Source: Streptomyces vietnamensis (GTDB lineage Bacteria; Actinomycetota; Actinomycetes; Streptomycetales; Streptomycetaceae). From it: 64,000 bases of DNA. Position 1 is the stretch's first letter. Each line of letters opens with the position of its first letter. Both the position numbers and the translations under genes were made by a program. Positions 18,293-25,367 of this stretch are shown here, one piece after another. The stretch is taken from contig NZ_CP010407.1 of the NCBI RefSeq assembly GCF_000830005.1, forward strand, positions 5,832,001-5,896,000. The letters run 5' to 3'. Under the pieces are notes generated by a model. It ran no database searches. It had not been told where the DNA came from and saw only the letters and a program-made list of their open reading frames with translations.

Positions 18293-20095
18293 GTGCAGAC
18301 CACGCAGACACCCGCATCCGCCATCGAACCCGAGGCCCGGGACACCGGGGCACCCGCCCCCGCCGCGCCCGCCGCCCCCGCCGCGCCCGGGGCCGAGGGG
18401 CCCGGGCCCGTCCGGCTCACCGCGCCGGGGGCCGCCGACGCCGGGGACGCCGCCCCGACTGCGACCGGTGGCGCCGGGCCCGTCCAGTTCACCGCGCCGG
18501 GGGCCGCCGACACCGGGGAGGCCGCTTCGACGGCGGCCGCTGGTGCCGGGGACGCCGCCTCGCCAACGACCGGTGGCGCCGGGCCCGTTCCGCCCGCCGC
18601 AGGCGAACCCGCGCCCGCCGTCCCGGTGTTCACCGGTGGCGTCCAGGTCCTCTTCGGCGACGAGGGGGACGTCGCCACCCTCGTCGGCCCCACCACCTCG
18701 ATCGCCGTGCGGCCCGTCCGGGGCGCCGTCCGTGCCGCCCTCGGGCGGCTCGCCGAAGGGGCCCTGCCCGCCGAGGAGTTGTACGCCGGACTGCTGCCCG
18801 CCGAGCGCGTCCACGTCGAGCGGATCCTCGGCCGCGCCCGGCACCTGCTCGCCCACGCCGTCCTCGCCCGGGGTTCCCGGCGGGTCCTCGTGCGCCTGGA
18901 GCCGGTCGCCCGCGACGCCGCGTACGAGCCCGTCGCCGTCCGCCCCGACGCGACCGTACGCCTCTCCCGCTTCGCCTTCTGCCGCAGCCGCGAGGGCGCC
19001 CTCGTCCTGGAGTCGCCGCTCGTCAAGTACCGCGCCGTGCTCACCGACGCCGCCGCCCGGACCCTGGCCGCCGCCCTCGGCGCGCCCGGCACCCCCGGGC
19101 GCCTCGGCGCGGACGCGGGGCTCGACGCCGAGTCCACCACCGACGTCCTCGCCCACCTCGTCGGCGCCGGCTTCGCCGAACTCGCCGACGAGGACGGCGC
19201 CTTCGCCTCCGACGCCGAACCCGTCCTGCGCCAGTGGGACTTCCACGACCTGCTCTTCCACTCGCGGATCCGCTCCGGCCGGTACGACGACGTCTTCGGC
19301 GCCGTCTACCCGCACCGCGGCGCGATCGAGCCGCGTCCGGCGGTGAAGCCGGTGCCCGAGGGGCCGTCCATGCCCCTGTACCGGCCGACCCGCGAGGAGA
19401 TCGCCGAGCGCGACCCCTCGCTCACCACCGCGATCGAGACCCGGCGCTCCATCCGGGGGTACGGCGAGCAGGAGATGACGGCGCGCCAGCTCGGCGAGTT
19501 CCTCTACCGGGTCGCCCGGGTCCGCGCCCACTACACCCCCGAGCCGGGCAGCACGCGCGACGAGGTGGTCTCCCGTCCGTACCCGAGCGGCGGCCAGGGC
19601 TACGAGCTGGAGCTGTACGTCACCGTGCGGCGCTGCGCGGGCCTGGAGCCCGGCATCTACTACTACGACCCCGTCGGCCACCGCCTGGTCCTGCGCAACG
19701 AGGAGGAGGCCGACCGCGAGTCCCTCTTCCACGTGGCGTCCCGGGCCACCGGCATGGAGGCCCGCCCCGACGTGCTGGTCACCGTCACGGCCCGCTTCCA
19801 GCGCATGTCGTGGAAGTACCGGGCCATCGCCTACGCCACCACGCTCCGGCACACCGGCGTGCTCTACCAGACGATGTACCTGGTCGCGACGGCCCTCGGC
19901 CTGGCCCCGTGCGCCCTGGGCAACGGCGACGCCGACATGTCCGCACGGGTCCTGGGCCTGGACTACCTCCAGGAGTCCTCGGTGGGCGATTTCCTGCTCG
20001 GCAGCCGGCGCCCGGACGATTCCGTCGCAGGTGAGCCGGGGGAGGGCTGGCGCATGCTCAACAGCCCCGAGTGGTCCCTTCCCGATAACCCCTGA
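18293..20095 (+). CDS. SagB-type dehydrogenase with Ala/Pro-rich N-terminal repeats
   Basis: A 600-residue protein. Residues 1-110 are low complexity with imperfect repeats (GPVRLTAPGAADAGD, GPVQFTAPGAADTGE). A middle domain of about 250 residues, typical of actinobacterial SagB proteins, follows. The FMN nitroreductase-like domain covers about 370-590, opening with ETRRSIRGYGEQEMT and containing PYPSGGQGYELELYV and LGLAPCALGNGDAD. SagB enzymes oxidise azolines to azoles in RiPPs. A second SagB-like gene exists at 29085, so this one may oxidise a different position or act on the AHBA part. The GTG follows GGAGG perfectly spaced. It precedes the precursor genes. Confidence 0.86.
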   Translation: MQTTQTPASAIEPEARDTGAPAPAAPAAPAAPGAEGPGPVRLTAPGAADAGDAAPTATGGAGPVQFTAPGAADTGEAASTAAAGAGDAASPTTGGAGPVPPAAGEPAPAVPVFTGGVQVLFGDEGDVATLVGPTTSIAVRPVRGAVRAALGRLAEGALPAEELYAGLLPAERVHVERILGRARHLLAHAVLARGSRRVLVRLEPVARDAAYEPVAVRPDATVRLSRFAFCRSREGALVLESPLVKYRAVLTDAAARTLAAALGAPGTPGRLGADAGLDAESTTDVLAHLVGAGFAELADEDGAFASDAEPVLRQWDFHDLLFHSRIRSGRYDDVFGAVYPHRGAIEPRPAVKPVPEGPSMPLYRPTREEIAERDPSLTTAIETRRSIRGYGEQEMTARQLGEFLYRVARVRAHYTPEPGSTRDEVVSRPYPSGGQGYELELYVTVRRCAGLEPGIYYYDPVGHRLVLRNEEEADRESLFHVASRATGMEARPDVLVTVTARFQRMSWKYRAIAYATTLRHTGVLYQTMYLVATALGLAPCALGNGDADMSARVLGLDYLQESSVGDFLLGSRRPDDSVAGEPGEGWRMLNSPEWSLPDNP

Positions 20096-20108
20096 GCCTT
20101 TCGGCGTG

Positions 20109-20128
20109 ACGCCCGTTATTCCGGGCGT
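20109..20128 (+). terminator. Small hairpin before precursor genes
   Basis: A 7-bp stem ACGCCCG/CGGGCGT with loop TTATTC, 13 bp after the SagB-like stop codon; probably a weak terminator, leaving the precursors on their own promoter downstream. Confidence 0.45.
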
Positions 20129-20235
20129 GATAAACGTCAGGCGGTGCTTGGAAAGGCTGGTGCACCCGACGGCCGGTCAGCATTATTGGTGATGCAGCCG
20201 AACGGTTGCCGAGAAGAAATCCGAAAGGAATTCAC

Positions 20236-20406
20236 ATGAGCATCGACGACATCAAGAACGGCGACGACAAGGCGTTCGACGGCTTCAACGTCGACGAGCT
20301 GGAGACCCTCGAGGTCGCCCAGGGCGTGGCCCTCCCGGAGATGGGTGCCTCCAGCGGCTCGATCGGCACCTCGTCCTCCTCGTCCTCCACCTGCTCCGCC
20401 TGCTGA
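20236..20406 (+). CDS. Thiopeptide-type RiPP precursor peptide 1
   Basis: A 56-residue peptide. The acidic leader (about 1-38; MSIDDIKNG, then VDELETLEVAQG) ends in ALPEMGA, resembling leader ends of thiopeptide precursors. The presumed core is SSGSIGTSSSSSSTCSAC, 18 residues with ten Ser, two Thr and two Cys, all potential dehydroalanine, azole or pyridine sources. The ATG is preceded by GAAAGGAATTCAC. The exact cleavage site is inferred. Cys only at the C-terminal end and a run of six Ser are unlike the S-C-T-T-C opening of classical thiopeptides. Its twin begins 36 bp after this stop codon. Confidence 0.92.
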   Translation: MSIDDIKNGDDKAFDGFNVDELETLEVAQGVALPEMGASSGSIGTSSSSSSTCSAC

Positions 20407-20442
20407 ACATCCCCCGACCGAAACGCTGAAAGGAAACACAGC

Positions 20443-20613
20443 ATGAGCATCGACGACATCAAGAACGGCGACGGCAAGGCGTTCGACGACTTCAACGTCG
20501 ACGAGCTGGAGACCCTCGAGGTCGCCCAGGGTGTCGCCCTCCCGGAGATGGGTGCCTCCAGCGGCTCGATCGGCACCTCGTCGTCCTCGTCCTCCACCTG
20601 CTCGGCCTGCTGA
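20443..20613 (+). CDS. Thiopeptide-type RiPP precursor peptide 2 (twin)
   Basis: A 56-residue peptide differing from precursor 1 only at positions 11 (Asp to Gly) and 16 (Gly to Asp), both in the leader. The core SSGSIGTSSSSSSTCSAC is identical in protein but has synonymous DNA changes, so the duplication is old enough to have drifted while the core was held. The start codon has AAAGGAAACACAGC before it, matching the ribosome binding site of copy 1. The pair is a tandem duplication with a 207-bp period. It is followed by a terminator, so the two are probably one short transcript made in excess. Confidence 0.92.
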   Translation: MSIDDIKNGDGKAFDDFNVDELETLEVAQGVALPEMGASSGSIGTSSSSSSTCSAC

Positions 20614-20647
20614 CCGGGTAACCGAGGCTGAACGCACGACGCACGAA

Positions 20648-20684
20648 GGATGCGACCGCCCGGCTCCGGCCGGGTGGCGCATCC
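20648..20684. terminator. Hairpin after precursor genes
   Basis: A strong, slightly imperfect stem starting GGATGCG and closing CGCATCC with a CGGC-rich top lies between the precursors and the convergent membrane gene; it can serve both directions. Confidence 0.7.
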
Positions 20685-20716
20685 TCGCGTGCGCCGACCG
20701 TGTCGTACGGGGCGGG

Positions 20717-21280
20717 TCAGCCCCGCAGGGCGACGTGGAAGGACGAGGCCCACAGCACCAGCGCCGCGCCCAGGCCCACCACCGTGCGGATCGTCTCCGC
20801 CGTGGTGCCGGCCGCCAGGACGGCGAGCCCCACCAGCGCGACCGCCGTCAGGAAGACCGCGGTCCACTTGTACTGCCACTGGTCGAAGAGGCGGGCGAGC
20901 GGGAAGAAGTGCAGGCCCACGACCAGGCAGATCCCGACCGGGATGAACTCCGGGTGCCCCGAGGCGTTCGACGCGGCGATCACCGCGAAGATCGCCACCA
21001 GCTCGGCCGCGTTGACCAGGCCGACCCCCCGGTTCCACTTCTCCGGCAGCCGCACCAGACGGGTCACGGGACCCGCGGTGCCCCGGAAGGCCAGGACCAC
21101 CGCGCCGACCGTGACGGCCGCCGCGACGACGCCGACGGTGACCGAAACCGGTACCGCCGCTATCCCCGAACCGCCTGCGAAGGCCCATACGAGGGCGAAG
21201 ACGGCGAGGACGATCGCGCCGCGTCGGCGCAGGTTGCGCGTGAGCGCCAGGCACTCCGCGTCGGTGGTTTCCGTAGTCAT
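20717..21280 (-). CDS. Multi-pass membrane protein in the RiPP cluster
   Basis: A 187-residue protein with about five to six hydrophobic segments (GAIVLAVFALVWAF; VTVGVVAAAVTVGAVVLAF; LVAIFAVIAAS; FIPVGICLVVGLHFFPLA; TAVFLTAVALVGLAVLAAG; a last one near the C-terminus). No enzymatic motif. It stands alone on the opposite strand between the precursor genes and the maturation operon. It resembles generic actinobacterial small membrane proteins. Self-protection is possible but not shown. The ATG at 21280 has no clear ribosome binding site. Confidence 0.75.
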   Translation of the reverse strand: MTTETTDAECLALTRNLRRRGAIVLAVFALVWAFAGGSGIAAVPVSVTVGVVAAAVTVGAVVLAFRGTAGPVTRLVRLPEKWNRGVGLVNAAELVAIFAVIAASNASGHPEFIPVGICLVVGLHFFPLARLFDQWQYKWTAVFLTAVALVGLAVLAAGTTAETIRTVVGLGAALVLWASSFHVALRG

Positions 21281-21493
21281 GGCGCGGACACTACAGCGAT
21301 GATCCGACCGGGTTGTCTATTTTCGGCCAGTTCGATCGGACGGCGCCGGTCGATCCCATGGCCCGAGCGTCACGGAAAGCGTGACACATGTCAGCGGCGA
21401 CTTCTTTTCCCTGTTCCGCTCCAATTCCCGCACGGCATGATTTCGAGCGGAACACAGGACGTTTATTCTCGATTTCTCGGAAGGTGCGAAAGC

Positions 21494-22687
21494 ATGGGGG
21501 TTGATGCGCTGGAGCGCACTGCCGTGAAGCCGGATTCCGACGGCCTGACGGGAGTGCGGCTGCACACACGGATGCCGGTCACACCGGCCTGGCTCGCCCG
21601 GTACGTCGTCCCGGTCGCCCGCGCGCTGAACGAGGCGGGCGCCCCCGCCGTCCAGCTGCGCCGCGGGTGGCTCCACGGACCGCACGTCGACATCCTCGCC
21701 CGGGACGCCGCCGGAATCCCCGGCGGCGGCCCCGACTGGGACGCGGTCCTCCGCGGCCTCGACGCCGGCCCGCTCGACCCGCCCCGGGCGCTCACCGAGG
21801 AGGCCTACCTCGACCAGGCGCGGGAGTTCGGCCGCCTGGAGGCCGTCCAGCCGCCCTACCTGCCGCTGCGCGAGCACGGTGCCGTCGAGCGGATCGCCCC
21901 CGGCGGGACGGCCGGCGCGAACGCCTCCCGCGACCCGCGCCTCGACACCTTCCGCACCGTCGTGCACGCGGCGCTCACCCCCGCCCTGCTGCGGACCGTC
22001 GACGACCTCGCGGGCGAGCCCGGCTCCGGCACCCTCCGCCTCGCCGAGGCCTTCGCCGCACTCGCCGACACCCACGCCCTCGGCCTCGGCTACGGGGTCT
22101 TCTCGCCGCGCTCCCACGTCGAGGCCTTCCTCGCCTGGGCCGCGCCCACCAAGGACGTCCGGCCCGTCTTCGCCCAGCGTCTCGCCGAGGACGCGCCGAT
22201 GCTCCGCCGGGTCGTCGAACAGCGGCTGAGCGGCGAGGTCTCCGCGACCGCCGCCGCCTGGCGCACCGGCTTCGCCTACGGGGCCGGGGCGCTGGAGAGC
22301 GCGGTCGCCGCCGGCACCCTCAGCCTCGACCTGCTCGACGCCGCCACCGACGGCCTCGACCGCTCCGAGATGGGCCCGCCCGGGGCCACCCGGGTCGTCC
22401 CGCAGGGCGAGCAGCCCGACAGCGACTTCCACCGGACCGTCGGCGCGGCCGGGGTGACCTCGTCCCCGTCGCCGTGGTTCGCCGCCTTCCGCCTCCTCAC
22501 GAACCTCTTCTACGAGCAGCTCCCGCTGCTCACCGTCTCCCCGATGCAGCGCTACTACACGTGCTACGCGATCGCCGAGACCGTCGACGAGGTGCTCGGC
22601 GTCTCCTGGCGCGAGCGGATCGCCGCGAACGGCTCCGCCGGACACCCGAGCACGACCGCCCACGCCCCCCAGGGAGCCCAGCGATGA
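21494..22687 (+). CDS. Putative thiopeptide pyridine synthase (TclM/TbtD-like)
   Basis: A 397-residue protein of the thiopeptide-type biosynthesis (SpaB_C-related) family. It has RRGWLHGPHVDI in the first third, FSPRSHVEAFLAW mid-protein, and a C-terminal pattern FRLLTNLFYEQLPLLTVSPMQRYYTCYAIAE like the conserved end of [4+2] cycloaddition enzymes. Such enzymes join two dehydroalanines, forming the pyridine and releasing the leader. A separate elimination protein exists at 30705, which supports this role for the present gene. The ATG at 21494 follows AAGGTG. The stop overlaps the next ATG, so it opens the maturation operon. Assignment is by remembered family pattern and needs structural comparison. 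Confidence 0.72.
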   Translation: MGVDALERTAVKPDSDGLTGVRLHTRMPVTPAWLARYVVPVARALNEAGAPAVQLRRGWLHGPHVDILARDAAGIPGGGPDWDAVLRGLDAGPLDPPRALTEEAYLDQAREFGRLEAVQPPYLPLREHGAVERIAPGGTAGANASRDPRLDTFRTVVHAALTPALLRTVDDLAGEPGSGTLRLAEAFAALADTHALGLGYGVFSPRSHVEAFLAWAAPTKDVRPVFAQRLAEDAPMLRRVVEQRLSGEVSATAAAWRTGFAYGAGALESAVAAGTLSLDLLDAATDGLDRSEMGPPGATRVVPQGEQPDSDFHRTVGAAGVTSSPSPWFAAFRLLTNLFYEQLPLLTVSPMQRYYTCYAIAETVDEVLGVSWRERIAANGSAGHPSTTAHAPQGAQR

Positions 22688-25365
22688 CCGCCCCCGTGAT
22701 CGGCACCCCGACGGACCCGGCCCCGGTCCCCCCGACCGCCGGGGCGACCGGGTCCGAGCCCCGGCCGGCCGCCGCGGCCGTCCCCGAGCCGCTCTGGTTC
22801 CTGCGGGTCAACCCGCTGCGCCGGGCCCGCCTCGCCGACCTCGAGCTGCGGCGCCTGCTCGCCCTGCTCACCACCGCCGAGCAGGCCCTCGCCGACGCCG
22901 CCTCCGCCGCCTCCGACGAGTTGTACGAGCGGATCGGCGCCGCCACCGAGGACGCCGAGCGGCGCGAACTCATCGCCCTGCGCCGGTCCGTGCACAACGA
23001 CAAGGCCCCGAAGAAGACGCCGGACACCCCGGCCGTCGAGGCCTGGCTCGCGGCCCGCGCGGAGCGCGACCGGATCCGCGGCGAACTCGTCGCCGGCTAC
23101 CCCGACGCCGCCGAACGCGAGCGCGGTGTCCTCGCCGGGCTCCTCGGCGACCCCGACCTGCTGCGCTCCCTCGCGCTCGTCGCACCCGAGGTCCACCAGG
23201 AGGCCGAGCGGTACCGCACGGCCGTCGCCGCACCCGGCAAGGTCCCGGCGAAGTCCCGCAAGTCCGAGCGCGGACTCATCCAGTACGTCACCCGCGCCAT
23301 GGTCCGCACGAGCCCGCTCGCCCGGTTCACCGCCGTCGGCATCGCGGAGCCCGACCCGGCGGGACCCGGCCCCGACGAGGCCGGCTTCCCCGGCGCGACC
23401 GCCTTCCCCGGCCTCGACCGCGTGATGCTCAACTACGTGGTCGGCGGCCTGCCCGACCCAGCCGACCGGAACCTCGAAGAGCTCTGGATCGGGCTTCCGC
23501 CCACCTCCGCGCCCGACCCGGCGGCCGGGAAGCTGTTCTTCCTGCGGCCGGGCCCCGAGGGGATGCGCCGCGCCGCCGTCTCCCTCGACGGCCCCGCAGG
23601 CGACCTCCTCGACGCGGTCTCCATGGGCCCCCGCCCCTTCCCGTCCGTCGTCGCCCACGTCGCCGAACGCTCCGGACGCACCCCCGAGGACGCCGACCGC
23701 CAGGTCAGGGGCGCCGTCGCCCAGGGCCTCCTGTGCACCTTCCACGAGGCCGAGGACGGCTCCGCCGACTACGACGACCTGCTCTCCCCGGACGACGACC
23801 GCCCGCTCACGAAGGAGCTCACCGACCGCGTCAAGACCGGTCTGCCCGCCTTCACGGCCGCGCCCGCCGCCGAACGCGGCGCCGCGCTCGCCGAGTTGCG
23901 CGGCGCCCTCGGCGAGCTCTCGCACGCGGCGGGCCGCCCCGCGCACGTCACGGTCGAGGAGGACTACGTGATGCCGCCGCTCGCGGTGGACACGGAGCCC
24001 TGGAAGGAGTCCCTGAAGGACCTCGGGCCCGCCGTCGAACTCCTCACCGTCTTCGACTGGCTGCACGACGTCCGGGTCCTCATGACCGCCGCGTTCGTCG
24101 AGCGGTTCGGCCCCGGGGCGAACGTCCCCCTCGCCGCCCACGCGCCCTTCGTCGTCGGCGAGGTCTCCCGCCGCGCCGCCGCCATGGCCGCCGTGTACGG
24201 CCCCGACGGCCCCGGCGACCCGGCCGCCCTGAAGGGCATCGGCCCCGCCGACGGCTCCCTGGAGCGCATCTACGAGCTGCGCCGCGAGGTCACCGAGGCC
24301 GTGCACGCCCTCATCGGGCAGGCCGTGGAGCGCGGCGACGACACCCTCCGCATCAGCCCCGAGCAGGTCGCCGGGCTCACTGCCGCACTGCCGGAACGAT
24401 TCCGCCGCGACCCGCTGATCTACGGCGTCCTGCTCCAGCGCGGCGACGGCCACCTCGTCCTCAACGACGGCCTGCCGGGCCACGGCATGCTGTACGCCCG
24501 CTTCCTGGAGGCCGACCGGAGGATGGGCGGCCGGGCCCTGCCCCGCCTCGCCGAGCACGTCCGCCGCGTGTACGGACACGACGGCGCCCGCGTCACCGAG
24601 GACCTCGGCCTGCACCGCCTCAACGTCAACGCCCACACACCCGTGCTGCCCGGCGGCCTCACCCCCGACGACTGGTTCGGACTGCGGCTCGCCCACGACC
24701 CCGACACCGACTCGCTGCGCGTCGAGGACGCCGAGGGCGCCCCGCTGCGGGTCCTGCCCCTCGGCACCGGCCACCCCGGCCTCTTCCCGCCGCCGCTCTC
24801 CGTCGCCTCCGGGCTCGCCATCAGCGGCCGGCTCTTCAACGCCCTCCCCAACAGCTGGCACGCCGCCACCCCCTGGGACAAGGCCGCCACCCGCACCGCG
24901 CCCCGCATGGCCGTCGGCGACGTCCTCATCGGCCGCCGCCGCTGGTACGGGGGAGAGGAACTCGGCACCGCGCTCGCCGCCGGACCCGAGGAGCACGACC
25001 GGCTCCTCGCCCTCAACGCCTGGCGCGCCCGGCACGGCGTCCCCGAGGAGGTCGTCGTCAAGACGGTCCCCGAGGACGAGGGCCCGCTCTCCGTCGGCGC
25101 CCCCGACATCCAGTCCAAGCGGCTCCAGCAGAAGCCCCAGTACGTCGACCTGAGCAGCGCGCTCGGCGCCCGCGTACTGCCCCGGATGCTGGAACGGCGC
25201 GGCGCCGACACCGGCGGCAGCTACCTGGAGGAGGCGCTGCCCGGTGTCGTCGACGGCACCCACGCCACCGAATGGGTCGTCGAGGTCGGCCGGACCGCCG
25301 GCGGCCGCTTCACCTACCACCCGCAGGGCGAAGACCGCCCCACGACCCAGGCAGAGGAGCGGTGA
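22684..25365 (+). CDS. Lantibiotic dehydratase N-terminal type (glutamylation half)
   Basis: An 893-residue LanB-like protein that would activate Ser/Thr of the precursor by glutamyl-tRNA-dependent esterification. A Pro/Ala-rich first 35 residues precede the domain opening WFLRVNPLRRARLADLELRR. The family signature appears as IQYVTRAMVRTSPLARFTAVG around 205. The C-terminal region contains ISGRLFNALPNSWHAA and further LanB blocks. There is no elimination domain, which is encoded separately at 30705, the split arrangement of thiopeptide clusters. It overlaps the preceding gene by 4 bp (ATGA). Length matches TbtB-type proteins. Confidence 0.88.
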   Translation: MTAPVIGTPTDPAPVPPTAGATGSEPRPAAAAVPEPLWFLRVNPLRRARLADLELRRLLALLTTAEQALADAASAASDELYERIGAATEDAERRELIALRRSVHNDKAPKKTPDTPAVEAWLAARAERDRIRGELVAGYPDAAERERGVLAGLLGDPDLLRSLALVAPEVHQEAERYRTAVAAPGKVPAKSRKSERGLIQYVTRAMVRTSPLARFTAVGIAEPDPAGPGPDEAGFPGATAFPGLDRVMLNYVVGGLPDPADRNLEELWIGLPPTSAPDPAAGKLFFLRPGPEGMRRAAVSLDGPAGDLLDAVSMGPRPFPSVVAHVAERSGRTPEDADRQVRGAVAQGLLCTFHEAEDGSADYDDLLSPDDDRPLTKELTDRVKTGLPAFTAAPAAERGAALAELRGALGELSHAAGRPAHVTVEEDYVMPPLAVDTEPWKESLKDLGPAVELLTVFDWLHDVRVLMTAAFVERFGPGANVPLAAHAPFVVGEVSRRAAAMAAVYGPDGPGDPAALKGIGPADGSLERIYELRREVTEAVHALIGQAVERGDDTLRISPEQVAGLTAALPERFRRDPLIYGVLLQRGDGHLVLNDGLPGHGMLYARFLEADRRMGGRALPRLAEHVRRVYGHDGARVTEDLGLHRLNVNAHTPVLPGGLTPDDWFGLRLAHDPDTDSLRVEDAEGAPLRVLPLGTGHPGLFPPPLSVASGLAISGRLFNALPNSWHAATPWDKAATRTAPRMAVGDVLIGRRRWYGGEELGTALAAGPEEHDRLLALNAWRARHGVPEEVVVKTVPEDEGPLSVGAPDIQSKRLQQKPQYVDLSSALGARVLPRMLERRGADTGGSYLEEALPGVVDGTHATEWVVEVGRTAGGRFTYHPQGEDRPTTQAEER

Positions 25366-25367
25366 CG

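Noticed and set aside
20236..20613. Precursor pair as a simple repeat or mis-called fragment
   Set aside because: Each copy has its own start codon, ribosome binding site and stop, and differences in the core are all synonymous.
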